64,000 nucleotides of DNA, taken from positions 1,054,001 through 1,118,000 of the forward strand of contig JAGTPG010000002.1 in assembly GCA_018195615.1 (NCBI GenBank), in the 5' to 3' direction. This DNA comes from Streptomyces tuirus. Lineage in GTDB: Bacteria > Actinomycetota > Actinomycetes > Streptomycetales > Streptomycetaceae. Shown piece by piece: positions 8,719 to 18,934 of the stretch (its first letter is position 1; each line of letters begins with the position of its first letter). Under the pieces are notes generated by a model. It searched no databases. It was not told the origin of the DNA and saw only the letters and a program-made list of their open reading frames with translations. The translations under genes and the position numbers were made by a program.

Positions 8719-10119
8719 TCAGCGGCCGCCGCGGATCAGGCCCGTCAGATAGCGCCACAGCGACGACCGCTGCCGGGCGGACGGGTCCGGCAGGACCTCC
8801 TCGGCCGCCTCGGACGTGGAGCCGTCCACCGGCGGTGCCGCGGGCGCGGCGGCGAGTTCGTACCGCACGGGCAGCGAGCGCAGGCCGCGCATGAACGGGG
8901 AGGACCGCCAGGGCAGTTGGTCGGCCGGCAGGGCCAGGTCGAGGTGGCCGAACCGCTCGAAGAGGCGCCCCACACCGGCCGCCGCGACCGTGGAGGCCAG
9001 CTCCCGCGACGGGCACTGGCGTGGGCCGGCTCCCCAGGACAGGTGCGCCCGGGTGCTGATCGTGGTGCCGGAGGCGACGTGGTCGGCGAAGAGCGGGTCG
9101 GCGTGCGCCGCGGCCGAGGAGACCCAGACCGGATCTCCCGCCCGGATCGTGTAGTTCCCGAGCGGGGTGTCCTCGGCCGCGAACCGCGGCACGAAGTTGA
9201 CCAGCGGCGGTTTGCGCATGACCGCGCGGTTCATGGCCTCCCGGACCATCCCGGCGGACAGGCTGGCACGCACGCTGCCCTCACCCGAGATGACCTCCAC
9301 GACGGTGTTCGAGATGAGGATGCCGACATGGTCGGAGGTCATGCCCAGCAGCATGAACAGCTCGCGGGCCATCTGGTCGAGCGACAGGTCCGGGTGCGCG
9401 GCGAGCAGGTACGAGGGGAAGTCGTCGCCCGGCTTCTCGAGTTTGAGCGCGGCCAGTTCGGCCAGGGTCGCGAGGAGGCGCTCCAGTGCGGCCTCGGCGT
9501 CCGGGCCCGCGTCGAGCACGCGCCACATGTCCATCAGCGCGTCGTCGCCCTGCGAGCCGGGGAAGCCGAGGAGATGGCTGGCGACCATCAGCGGCAGCGG
9601 CCGGGAGAACTGCGCGGACAGGTCCGCCACGCCCGTCCTGCCGCCCTGCCCGACCAGGGTGATCAGCTCGTCGGCGTAGGCGGTGACGGCGGCCTTCAGC
9701 CGCTTGGCCTGGGGGTGCCGGGAGTCCTGGAACGGCTTGAGGGCGACGTCCCAGGCGGTCCGCAGCGGCCGGTATCCGGGGCCGCCCTGGATCAGGATGT
9801 GGTTGACCTCCAGGGACGGCCCGAGTGGCCAGTCGGCGGGCACCCGTCCTTCGGTGCGGGACCGCCAGTTCTCCAGGCCCTTCGGCCAGGCGTCGTTGTC
9901 CTGGAGCACCTGGAGCGCCTCGCGGTAGCCGAGGACCAGCCAGGCGGGCACTCCCAGCAGGTCGACGGGCGCGACCGGGCCGTGCTGCTGCCGCAGCCGC
10001 TCGTACACGAGCGAGGGACGCGTCTCGTAGTCCCGGGTCAGCAGCGGTTGGGGGTTCAGCGTCTCCAGCCGTGTGTCGTCCAGGTCCACGGATCCGCCGT
10101 CACCCCACTGGGTTTCCAT
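8719..10119 (-). CDS. Cytochrome P450, non-canonical K-helix
   Basis: This is a P450 of about 466 residues. The haem loop SWGAGPRQCPSRELA carries the Cys thiolate ligand (Cys369 from the start used). The I-helix reads LFMLLGMTSDHVG, where the usual acid-Thr pair is replaced. At the K-helix, before the KPP turn, the sequence is AVMR (residues 299-302), so the Glu of ExxR is absent. Some Streptomyces P450s, such as CYP157 members, are known to lack ExxR, and this may be a relative. The start is the ATG with GGAGGG upstream; a GTG 36 bases earlier is possible. No ferredoxin gene adjoins it. The substrate is unknown. Confidence 0.85.
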   Translation of the reverse strand: METQWGDGGSVDLDDTRLETLNPQPLLTRDYETRPSLVYERLRQQHGPVAPVDLLGVPAWLVLGYREALQVLQDNDAWPKGLENWRSRTEGRVPADWPLGPSLEVNHILIQGGPGYRPLRTAWDVALKPFQDSRHPQAKRLKAAVTAYADELITLVGQGGRTGVADLSAQFSRPLPLMVASHLLGFPGSQGDDALMDMWRVLDAGPDAEAALERLLATLAELAALKLEKPGDDFPSYLLAAHPDLSLDQMARELFMLLGMTSDHVGILISNTVVEVISGEGSVRASLSAGMVREAMNRAVMRKPPLVNFVPRFAAEDTPLGNYTIRAGDPVWVSSAAAHADPLFADHVASGTTISTRAHLSWGAGPRQCPSRELASTVAAAGVGRLFERFGHLDLALPADQLPWRSSPFMRGLRSLPVRYELAAAPAAPPVDGSTSEAAEEVLPDPSARQRSSLWRYLTGLIRGGR

Positions 10120-10261
10120 CGTCTTGCCACCCTCCGACACGCCCCGTACCGGCACACGGTCAGCCGGTAACCGGAAACGGTGGGGACCCTACCCCAGAGG
10201 CAACTCATGGGTAAGGAGGGGGTGGGGTGGCAGAAGTGGCCCGAGGGGCCGGGTGCGTGGA

Positions 10262-11368
10262 TCAGGCCGCGGTGTAGCCGAGTTGGCGCCGCATGTAGGG
10301 CGTCATGAGAGTCTTCGCCTTGGCCATGGTGGTGGTGCGGCTGCCGAGGACGGCGGACTCGCCGCCCGGTACGGGCAGCACGGTCAGTCCGTCGGCGGAA
10401 CCGAACGGCACGATGAGCGGGGTGCGCTGGATCGGGCGGTAGAAGCGGGGCTCCTTGCGGTGCTTGCCGGAACTCTGGAGGTAGGTGCGGATGTTGTGGG
10501 CGGCGATGTCCGCCTGGGCCAGGGCGGCGGGGGTGATCTTGAGTTCGGTGACGTCGTTCACGTCGCCGACGGCGAACACGTCCAGCTTGCCTTCGACCCG
10601 GAGCGTCCGGTCGACCTTCACGTGCCCGGACCGGTTCAGCCAGTCGCCGTGCCCGGCCAGACGGAGCCAGAGCGTGTTGGGGGTGGTGCCCGTCGCCCAG
10701 AAGGACAGGTCGGCCTCGATGACGGTGCCGCGGGCGTCGCGGTAGGTGCCGAAGTCGTTGCCGGGGGACATGAACGAGTCGAGCCGCACCTCGACGTCGT
10801 GGGACTCCAGCCAGGCGAGGGCCTTGCGCCCGGGCCGCTCACTGCCCGTGGAGTCGAGCAGCGCGGGTCCGGAGTGGGCGAGCGTGACGCGGGCGTCGGG
10901 CCGGGCGAGGCGGAGCTCGGCGCTGAGTTCGACGCCGGAGGGACCTCCGCCGACCACGAGGATGCGCTCGGCCGTGGCGACGCCGCGCTGGTGTTCGGCG
11001 AAGGCCTTGGCCGCCTCCTCGGTGGTGGTGCCGGAGAAGCGGGCCGGCTCGGGGTAGTCGGCGCCGGTGGCGATCACGACCACGTCGTACGGCAGTCGCT
11101 CACCGGTGGCGAGGACGACCTGCCGCTCGGTGGTGTCGATCCGGAGGGCCTTGCCCGCGATCACCCGGCCGTGGTGCAGCAGCCGGTCGTACGGGATGAA
11201 GGGGGTGTGCGTCCACTCGGGGCGCACCCCGGCGCGCAGGGAGGCGACTCGGTGGAAGAAGACCTCCTTGCGGTCCACCAGCGTGACCCGGGCCGTGCCG
11301 TCCAGCCGCTTCGCCAGCCGGACACCCGCGTAGCCGCCGCCGATCACCACTACGTCGCCGTCGTACAC
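10262..11368 (-). CDS. NDH-2-like FAD-dependent NAD(P)H oxidoreductase
   Basis: This 368-residue flavoprotein has two Rossmann folds. GGGYAG at residues 10-15 binds FAD, GGGPSG at 140-145 binds NAD(P)H, and the later VFAVGDVND segment closes over FAD. This is the layout of type II NADH dehydrogenases and AIFM2/FSP1-like quinone reductases. I placed the start at a GTG with AGGAG 7 bases upstream, which begins MYDGDVVVIGGGYAG; a longer reading to 11446 adds an unlikely Pro/Arg-rich extension. No membrane segment is apparent, so any membrane contact would be peripheral. The electron acceptor (quinone or other) is inferred only. Confidence 0.8.
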   Translation of the reverse strand: MYDGDVVVIGGGYAGVRLAKRLDGTARVTLVDRKEVFFHRVASLRAGVRPEWTHTPFIPYDRLLHHGRVIAGKALRIDTTERQVVLATGERLPYDVVVIATGADYPEPARFSGTTTEEAAKAFAEHQRGVATAERILVVGGGPSGVELSAELRLARPDARVTLAHSGPALLDSTGSERPGRKALAWLESHDVEVRLDSFMSPGNDFGTYRDARGTVIEADLSFWATGTTPNTLWLRLAGHGDWLNRSGHVKVDRTLRVEGKLDVFAVGDVNDVTELKITPAALAQADIAAHNIRTYLQSSGKHRKEPRFYRPIQRTPLIVPFGSADGLTVLPVPGGESAVLGSRTTTMAKAKTLMTPYMRRQLGYTAA

Positions 11369-11536
11369 ACCGAGTCTCCTGTGCCTGGTGGGGGGTGCGA
11401 GTGCCGCCGTGGACGGGCCCCGCTCGGATCGACCCCCGGCGGCCACTCGACTGACGGTGACATTAGCGCTTGAAACCTAAAGGAATTTCGAGGTTCCGTG
11501 CGTGTTCCGTGAAGAGATCGGCACCATGACGAGCCG

Positions 11537-12699
11537 TCACTTCCCCAGATCTCGCGGTAGGCCTCCCGGTAGCCCGACGGGTCCCAGGTCGTGGCGCCCT
11601 CGCTGTTGCCGGCCGTGGCGATGTGGACGGGGGCCGTGTACCCGCTGGGCGGACGGCCGGAGAAGGCGCGGTTGAACTCGTCGACGATCTGCCAGCCCTG
11701 GAGGGACAGCGGCTCGGGCACGGTGGCGGCCTGGTACTGCCTGCTGTTGATGCGCTGGAAGGCGGACGGGTCGCCGTCGCCGGCGCCGATGTTGTAGGGC
11801 GGGCCGGCCCCCTCCTCACCGGCCGCGCGGAAGGCCGGGGCGGCGTCGGCGAAGTACAGGTCGTTGATGGCGACGGAGTGCGTCCACCGGTCCTGGAACC
11901 GGGAGAGGAGCGAGGAGATCTCCCGCGGGGTGCGGCTGCTGGCGTCCGGGATCGGGATGTTCTCCACCGAGAGCAGCCGCACGCCCTCGCACCGGGCCAG
12001 CTCCTCCTCGATCAGGTCGGACTTGTTCCTGGCGAAGGGGATCGAGGCGTCGGTGATGATCACGACCCCGGCGCGGCCCTCCGAGTCGGAGATGATCCAC
12101 TGCGCGCTGATGCGGGCCACGTCCTGGACCCGGGTGGTGACGTTGGTGAACAGGTCGGGCTGCCGGCTGGGGCCGGGATCGGGGACCGCGTGCCAGCCGA
12201 TGAGCGGGATGCGCTGGGCGTTGGCCCGGGCGGCCTGCTGCGCCGTCGAGTCGGGGTCGAACCCGCCGATGACGATGCCCGAGGGCCTCAGGGCCACGGC
12301 CTCGCTCATGGCCGCCTGGATACCGGCCGGGGTGCCCCCGCCGTCGATCACCCGGACGTCCCATCCGATGGCCCGCGCGGCTTCCCGCACGCCCTTCGCG
12401 GCGCCCGCGACGCCGGGATTGGTCATGGTCTGGGCGACGTAGACGATGGTCCTGCCCGAGACCGCCGCCGGGCCGCTGGTGGGACCGCCCCAGGGGCTGT
12501 CGCGCCGCTCCGCCCGGGCCACGGCTTCCTCGGCCGTGGCCTGGACGGCGGGACAGCCGTCCGGGCCCGTCGCGGTCTCGTCCGCGCCGTCCGACGAGCC
12601 GCGTTCGCAGCCGACGAGGGCGGTCGCCGTGGCCAGCAGGGTGCAGGAGACGAGCCGCGCGGTGCGGATCCTGGGGACGGCCTTGCGGGTGCGGTGCAC
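11537..12699 (-). CDS. Sugar ABC importer substrate-binding lipoprotein (lost base near the end)
   Basis: This is a ribose-type periplasmic-binding-like protein (Peripla_BP_4). The N-terminus is basic and then hydrophobic, ending in lipobox LVGC. The body has typical TIVYVAQTMTNPGVAGAAKG and VALRPSGIVIGGFDPDST segments. The GTG start has AGGAG just upstream. As printed, the frame runs on to 11350, over the start of the flavoprotein gene, with an uncharacteristic tail. Adding one G to the run at 11543-11546 gives YREIWGK and a stop at 11537, the ending expected in this family (387 residues). It is the third gene of an ATPase-permease-SBP operon. The sugar cannot be named. Confidence 0.85.
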
Positions 12700-12745
12700 G
12701 GAGCTCCTGTGAGGGGATCGACGCGGCGTGGCCGGTCGAGGTGGT

Positions 12746-13843
12746 TCAGGGGGGCGTGCCCGCCGTGCCGCCCTCCGGCGCCGGGGAGGACGGGGGCGGA
12801 GGCGGAGCCGCGGGCGAGTCCCGGGCGGCACCGCCGCGCAACCGGCGGCGCGCGGCGTACCCGGCCAGGCCCACGGCGATGAGCAGGGTGCCGCCGTGGA
12901 ACAGCGGGACGGTCCAGAAGTCGGCACCCAGCTGGGCGATGCCGGTGAGGCCCACGGCGAGGACGGCGACGGCGACGACGGTGCCGAGGGCGTTGGGCCG
13001 GCCTGGCTTGATCGCCGTGGCGCCGAGCAGGGCGCCGACGAAGGCGGGCAGCAGGTAGTCGAGGCCGACGCTCGGATTGCCGATCTGCTGCTGGGCCGCG
13101 AGCAGCACACCGGCGAAGCCGACGATCAGCCCCGAGGCGGCGAAGGCGTAGACGGTGTAGGTGCGGGTGGGGATGCCGACGAGGTCCGCCGCACGCGGGT
13201 TCGACCCGACGACGTACAGGTACCGGCCGAGCGGCAGCCGCTCCAGCACCAGCCACAACACGCCCGCGAGGGCGAGCACGTAGAAGGCGGGGACCGGCAG
13301 GCCGAGGAACGTGGAGTCGTAGAGGTCGGTGAAGGCGGGCGGGAGGCCTTGCGGGCCGGGGACGATCCGGCCGCCGTCGGTGATCCAGCCGGTGACGGCG
13401 TACATCATGCTGCCGGTGCCGAGGGTGGCGATGAAGGAGTCGATCCGGCCGAACACGACGATGACGCCGTTGAGGACGCCCACGACCAGCCCGCCGGCGA
13501 TCACGGTGACGCAGGCGAGCGGCCAGGGCCAGCCCTCGGTGACGATGAGCTGCATCACCATGACGTGCGCGAGGCCCAGGGCGTAGCCGACGGAGAGGTC
13601 GAACGCGCCGGTCACGATGGGGACCATGGCGGCCAGCGCGAGGACGGCGGGGATCGACTGGTTGGACAGGATCGAGTCGAGGGTGTCCAGCGTCGGGAAG
13701 GTGCGCGGCAGGGCGAGGGAGAAGGCCAGGTAGAGCAGGGCGGTGAGGACGAGCAGGCCGTAGGCGCCGATGTGGTGCCCGCCGGGGCGGCGAAGACGCC
13801 CGGCGCGGGACCGGGACGAGGAGGCAGAGGGCCGCGTCGTCAT
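12746..13843 (-). CDS. Sugar ABC importer permease (RbsC-like)
   Basis: This 365-residue membrane permease of the BPD_transp_2 family has about eight to ten hydrophobic segments. Family features include ILSNQSIPAVLALAAMVPIV, TGAFDLSVGYALGLAHV and the cytoplasmic segment GRYLYVVGSNPRAADLVGIP. The C-terminus is Pro-rich and probably disordered. The ATG overlaps the stop of the ATPase gene (ATGA), so the two are coupled. It forms the channel for the adjacent SBP and ATPase. Confidence 0.9.
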   Translation of the reverse strand: MTTRPSASSSRSRAGRLRRPGGHHIGAYGLLVLTALLYLAFSLALPRTFPTLDTLDSILSNQSIPAVLALAAMVPIVTGAFDLSVGYALGLAHVMVMQLIVTEGWPWPLACVTVIAGGLVVGVLNGVIVVFGRIDSFIATLGTGSMMYAVTGWITDGGRIVPGPQGLPPAFTDLYDSTFLGLPVPAFYVLALAGVLWLVLERLPLGRYLYVVGSNPRAADLVGIPTRTYTVYAFAASGLIVGFAGVLLAAQQQIGNPSVGLDYLLPAFVGALLGATAIKPGRPNALGTVVAVAVLAVGLTGIAQLGADFWTVPLFHGGTLLIAVGLAGYAARRRLRGGAARDSPAAPPPPPSSPAPEGGTAGTPP

Positions 13844-15388
13844 GGGTTCACGGCGGTGGACGGGGGCATGGCCGAGGCCGCCCGGGTGAGACCGGCGACG
13901 GTGAGGGCGCTGCCGCTCAGCTCGGCCGTCACGGACCCGCGTACGAACACCAGGGTGCGCCGGCACACGCCCGCGACCTCCTCGAAGTCGGTGGACAGCA
14001 GCAGGACCGCGAGGCCGGAGGACAGCGCCTCGCCGAGCAGCCGGTGGATCGCGGCCTTGGCACCGACGTCCACGCTCGCGGTCGGTTCCTCGAGGATCAG
14101 CAGCCGCAGGCCCGTCCGCAGCCAGCGGCCGATCATGACTTTCTGCTGGTTGCCGCCGGAGAGCGTGGTGATGGGGACCTCGCTGTCGCGGGGGCGCACC
14201 GAGAACCGCTCGATGAGGGCGGCAGCCTGGGCGCGTTCCCGGCGGGGGCCGATCCAGCGCGGCGCCCGCCGGTCGCCCGCGCGGGGATCAGGCAGGAGGT
14301 TCTCCCGTACGGTCAGCTCGGCGAGGCAGCCCTCCCGCAGCCGGTCGCCCGGCACGAAGCCGACGCCGCGGGAGACGGCCTCCGCGACCGTACGGGGGTG
14401 GTAGGCCCGCCCGTCGAGCAGGGCCTGCCCGCCGAGGAGGGGCCGGACCCCGGCGAGGGCGCGGCCCAGGTCCGTGTGGCCGGCGTCCGAGAGGCCGACC
14501 AGGCCGAGGACCTCTCCGGGGCGAGTTCCAGGCTGATCGGTCCGGCCCCGCGGTCCGTACGCCGTCGAGGGTCAGGACAGCCGGTGAGCCGACCGGGCTC
14601 CCGGTGGGGCGGTGGACGGCCGGTTCCGCCTCCTCGCCGACGATGTCGTGGACCAGGCGGGCAGGGCTGTGGTCCGCGAGCCGGCCGTGGCTGACGAGCC
14701 GGCCGTCGCGCAGGACGGCGAAGGTGTCGGCGACCTGGTACACCTCGTCCAGGCGGTGACTGACGTAGAGGATGGCGTGCCCACGGTCGCGCAGGCCGTG
14801 CAGGACGTGGAAGAGCCGGGCGCTGTCCGCGGCCGGGAGGCGGGCGGTCGGCTCGTCGAGGACGATGAGCGTCGCCCGGGCCGCGAGCGCCCGGGCGATC
14901 GCGACCAGCGAGCGGTCGGCCGGCGCGAGCCCGGAGACCGGCGCGTCGGGGTCGAGGTGCGCGGCGACGATCCGCAGCGCGTCGACGCAGGCGTCCCCGG
15001 TGCGCCGCCAGGAGATCAGGCCGGAGCGGCGCGCGTACCCGGTGGTGAGGGCGATGTTCTCGGCGACCGTCATCCACTCCACGAGACCGAGGTCCTGGTG
15101 GATGAACGACATGCTCCGGGACGCGGCAGGACTGCCGAGGGCCTGCCCGGCCACCGTGACCTGCCCGGCGTCGGCCTGATGGACCCCGGCGAGGACCTTG
15201 ATCAGCGTGGACTTCCCGGCACCGTTGGGCCCGAGGAGGGCGAGCACGCTGCCGGCGTGGACATCGAGGTCGACCCCGGCGAGCGCGACGGTCCCGCCGA
15301 ACCGCTTGCTGAGCCCGCGGATCCGGACCAGGGGTTCGGGCCCGAAGGGCGAGGGCGCCTTCGGTGGCGTCTCGGGAGCGTCGCGCAC
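13840..15388 (-). CDS. Sugar ABC importer dual ATPase, RbsA-like (two lost bases)
   Basis: The restored protein has about 516 residues and two nucleotide-binding domains. The first has Walker A GPNGAGKST, Q-loop FIHQDL, a degenerate signature (SGLAPADRSLVAIARAL) and Walker B LIVLDEPTARL. The second has a canonical LSGGNQQKVMIGRWL signature and LLILEEPTASVD, but its Walker A region is degenerate, as is usual for the second domain of ribose/xylose ATPases. The printed frame breaks twice within 30 bases. One extra base near 14548 gives AGPISLELAP, and another near 14520 gives GEVLGLVGLSDAGHTDLG. The start is GTG. It is the first gene of the operon. Confidence 0.87.
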
Positions 15389-15417
15389 CCGATCAAATTA
15401 CAACATTTCGGGCACTA

Positions 15418-18400
15418 TCACGCCGCGTCGAGTCCGCATTCGGCCCAGATGACCTTGCCCTCCGGGAGGTAGCGCGTGCCCCAGCTCTGCGAGAGCTGCG
15501 CGACGAGGAAAAGACCGCGTCCGCCCTCGTCGGTGCTGGCCGCCCGGCGCAGATGAGGGGCGGTGTTGCTGGCGTCGGAGACCTCGCAGATGAGGGTGCG
15601 GCCGTACAGCAGCCGCACCCGCACGGGCCCGGCACCGTGCCGGATGGCGTTGGTGATCAGCTCGCTGAGGATGAGTTCCGCGGCGAACGCGGTCTCCTCG
15701 AGCCCCCAGTCTTCCAGTCTCCGCGTGGCGGACGCCCGGACCTCGGCGACGACCGCCGGGTCGGCGGGCAGCTCCCAGGCGGCGATCCGGCCGGGATCCA
15801 GGGCGTGCACGCGGGCGACGAGCAGGGCGATGTCGTCGTGCGGGTGCACCGGCGCCACGGTGTCCAGCACGGCCTGGCAGGTCTCCTCGGGTGCGCGCTG
15901 CGGATGGGCCAGGGCCGCGCGCAACTGTTCCAGCACCACGTCGACGTCGCGCTGCCGGTCCTCGATGAGCCCGTCGGTGTAGAGGACCAGCTGACTGCCC
16001 TCCGGGACGTCGATCTCGGCGGCGTCGAAGGGCAGGCCCCCGAGGCCGAGCGGGGGCCCGGCCGGCAGGTCGGGATAGGACACGGTGCCGTCGGGGTGGA
16101 CGAGGGCGGGCGGCGGGTGCCCGGCGCGCGCCATGAGGCAGCGCTGCACGGTCGGGTCGTAGATGGCGTACAGGCAGGTCGCGCCGATGACGCCGGCGCC
16201 CTTGCCGTCGGGGTCCTCCCGGTCCAGACGGCCCACGAGGTTGTCCAGGTGGGTCAGAACCTCGTCCGGGGGGAAGTCGAGCTCGGCGAAGCTGCGTGCG
16301 GCCGTGCGCAGCCGGCCCATGGTGGCGGCGGACAGCATGCCGTGGCCGACGACGTCGCCGACGAGCAGGCCGACGCGGGCGCCGGGCAGGGGGATGACGT
16401 CGTACCAGTCCCCGCCCACGTCGGACTCGGCGGGGAGGTAGCGGTGGGCCACCTCGACGGCGTCCTGGTCGGGCAGTCCGTGCGGGAGGAGTCTGCGCTG
16501 GAGGGCCAGGACCATGCCGCGTTCGTGGGTGTAGCGCCGGGCGTTGTCGATGGACAGGGCGGCGCGGGTGGCGAGTTCCCGGGCCAGCGAACGGTCGTCG
16601 TCCCCGAAGGGGCTCCCGGCCCGGTAGAAGCTGGCGATGCCCAGGACGACACCGCGGGCGAGCAGCGGCACCGCGATGAGGGAGTGGACATGGGCCAGCA
16701 GGCGCCCGGTGTACTCGGGGTCCTGGGCGAGCCAGCCGGCGGCGACCCCCAGGTCGGGTTCCAGCACCGCCTCGCCGAGGGTCAGGCTGCGCAGCTGGGG
16801 TGTGGTCGGGCCGAAGTCGATGCGCTTGCCGGGCGGGGTGAAGGGCAGGCCCTCGTGGATGCCGTGGACCACCGTGCGGCGCAGGTCGGCGAGGGGGTCG
16901 GCGGACTCCTCGCCACGCAGGACGGCATCGGGCAGGTCGATGGTGACGAAGTCGGCCAGACGCGGGACCGCCGTCTCGGCCAGTTCCTCGGCGGTGCGGC
17001 GCACGTCCAGCGTCGTGCCGATACGGGCGCTGGCCTCGGACAGCAGCTCCAGGCGCCGGCGCGCGGCCAGGGCGTAGGCCCCGACGTGCGGCTCCCCACC
17101 ATCACGAGCCCCCGGGCCGGGAACGGCGACGCGGGACGGCCACCCGGCGCGCCCGCGCCGCCGTCGGCCGTGACGGTGCCGTCGTGCTCCTCTGCGGCAG
17201 CGGGCACACCGTGGGCCGTGCCCGTGTCGACGGGCGCCGCCGCGGCAGCACGGTCACCGTCGGCCGTGCCCCTGTCACCCGGCACCGCCGCAGCACGGTC
17301 ACCGTCGGTCGCGCCCTTGCCGGTGGGCGGCGCCGCAGCATGGTCACCACCGACCGCGCCCCTGTCACCAGGGACCGCCCCGGCACGGTCACCGTCGGCC
17401 GTGCCCCTGTCGGTGGGTGGCGCCGCAGCGCGGTCGCCGTCGGTCACGACCGGTGGGCCGGGGAGGGTGGCGAGGTGTCCGGACGGCAGGGTGAGTGACG
17501 GTCGTGCGGGCCGTGGGGCGGCTGCGAGCGCGGTGAGGTCCGGGTGCTCGTCCGCCTCGTCGGCCTGGTGCGGCAGGACGAGGTGCTCCCCCGCCGGGGA
17601 GCCGGGCAGCACGGCCTCGACGGCGAAGCCCCGCACCCCCGAGGCGCTCGTCATGGGGCGGCTCACCAGCGTCACGCGCCGACCGTCGGGCAGGGCCACG
17701 TCGACGGCGGCACGCTGCGCGTGCGAGATCAGCTCGGCGGCCTTCTCCATCAGAATCGCCTGGTCACGAGGGTGGAACACATCGGCCAGCGCGTCCAGGG
17801 CGAGGCCGTGGGGCAGTCCGGCTCCGGCCCCGGAGGCCACGTAGGTCCGCAGCAGGGCGCGCTCGTGCGCGGAGCTCTGCCCCAGCAGCCGCCGCTCGAT
17901 GCCCTCGGCGGCCCGGCGGATCGCCACGCCCAGCGCGGAGCGCTCGAAACTGCGTGGATAGCCGAGGCACAGGACGCCCTCGATCCGTCCGCTGAGCGGG
18001 TCGCGGACGGGCAGCGCGACGCAGGCGTTGCCCTGGGCGCGCTCCGCGAAGTGCTCGGCGCCGTAGACACGGATGAGTTGCCGCTCGGCCAGGGCCAGCC
18101 CGATGCCGTTGGTGCCGGCGACCTGCTCGGCGAACACGAACCCCGGGACCACCTGGATCGCCGGGAGGCTGCCGGCCATCGACGGATCCCCGAAGCGGCG
18201 CAGCAGGACAGTGCCGTTCGCGTCGGCCACCGAGATGTTGACCTGGCTGCCGGAGAACGTGGCCTGGAGCCGGTCGATGACCGGCACGGCCGCGCGGACG
18301 ATACGGCCGCGTGGGTCGAAGTCCTCGGTGTAGGGGAGGTCGGACCGGTCCGGGGAGATGCCCAGGGAGCGACAGCGCCGCCAGGAGTTCAGGATGGACG

Positions 18401-18515
18401 TCCGCACGCCCGCGTCGACCGGCTCGCCCTGGAGAAACCGCTCACGGAGACCAGCGGGCCCCGTGCCGTCCGTCGCACGCCCCGTCGGCTTGGGTTCCTC
18501 GCCGGACCGAACCAC
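15418..18515 (-). CDS. Sensor / PP2C-type (SpoIIE) phosphatase / ATPase hybrid (one lost base)
   Basis: This multidomain regulator has about 1032 residues after adding one G at 17094-17097. The N-terminal 270 residues resemble the sensor half of AcoR-type activators (SILNSWRRCRSLGISPDRSD, then a GAF-like domain with GTNGIGLALAE). An Ala/Gly/Asp-rich linker with a 15-residue repeat follows. Then come a second GAF domain (about 490-640), a SpoIIE/PP2C phosphatase domain from about 675 (metal-binding GGDWYD and GDVVGHG) and a C-terminal GHKL ATPase/anti-sigma-like domain from about 900 (ELILSELITNAIRHG). Such proteins control anti-sigma-factor switches in Streptomyces. No sigma or anti-sigma gene is adjacent. 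The AcoR-like part lacks an AAA+ or Fis domain. Confidence 0.88.
17210..17447 (-). repeat. Imperfect 45-bp tandem repeat in the linker of the phosphatase gene
   Basis: About five units of a 15-residue motif (TDGDRAAAPPTDRG, TADGDRAGAVPGDRG and so on) lie between the sensor half and the second GAF domain. The units are in frame and preserve Asp-Gly-Asp-Arg plus an Ala/Pro run. This is a plausible flexible spacer prone to copy-number change. Confidence 0.75.
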
Positions 18516-18656
18516 GCTTCGCCTCGCTTGCGCCCGGGATCATCCGCTACTCGGAAGAGAATCTGGCATTGATGAGGATACGGGCATTAGGGGCATGCGT
18601 CACGGTGCACCAGGGCCGTTCGCGCAGGGCCGCGAGGCGGGGCGGGCGGACCGCGT

Positions 18657-18719
18657 TCACCCTGGGAAACCCAGCCGCACCTTGCGCTGCGGGTTGTCCT
18701 TGTTCGTGTCCGCCAAACT
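18657..18719 (-). pseudogene. Relic of the YjbQ (UPF0047) C-terminus
   Basis: One minus-strand frame reads SLADTNKDNPQRKVRLGFPG followed by a stop. It aligns with CLVDTNKDNPRRQVRLSFLA, the C-terminus of the intact YjbQ-family gene at 29214-29636, and keeps the DTNKDNP core. A stop codon lies just upstream in this frame, and the neighbouring frames show no further YjbQ sequence, so only the last 20 or so codons remain. Confidence 0.7.
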
Positions 18720-18880
18720 CCGTCAGGACAACCGCCGAGGTACCCGAGCGCGGAATCTCCACTGGATACGTCGTCGGAATCACGCCGCCTGAAGCGGGAA
18801 CACGAAGCCGGAGGATCGAAGCAGACGCAAAATCTCGCGCTGGCGGCCGGCGAGGTCCAGGCCCACAGCGCCGCACGGCC

Positions 18881-18906
18881 CGCCGACCGGCATGGGCCGG
18901 TCGGCG
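18881..18906 (-). terminator. Hairpin terminator of the Opp/amidase operon
   Basis: CGCCGACCGGC and GCCGGTCGGCG form a perfect 11-bp stem with a 4-base loop. It starts 29 bases past the stop of the last ATPase gene. There is no T tract. Confidence 0.7.
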
Positions 18907-18934
18907 TTCGGAAGCCGCATCGCATCCGGTCGAT

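Larger units (their letters stand above)
18516..18934. other. Intergenic region between the phosphatase and Opp operons
   Basis: This 420-base gap contains a 20-codon relic of a YjbQ C-terminus (18657-18719) and a strong hairpin (18881-18906). I see no intact gene. The upstream region of the phosphatase gene, with the comparatively AT-rich segment near 18545-18590, may hold its promoter, but no clear -35/-10 pair stands out. Confidence 0.6.

Noticed and set aside
15364..17844. 826-codon + strand open frame opposite the phosphatase
   Set aside because: Antisense shadow. The minus strand carries the GAF, PP2C and ATPase motifs.
18547..18876. 109-codon minus-strand ORF in the 18.5-18.9 kb gap
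   Set aside because: It mixes the YjbQ relic region in a wrong frame with low-complexity sequence and has no ribosome site.
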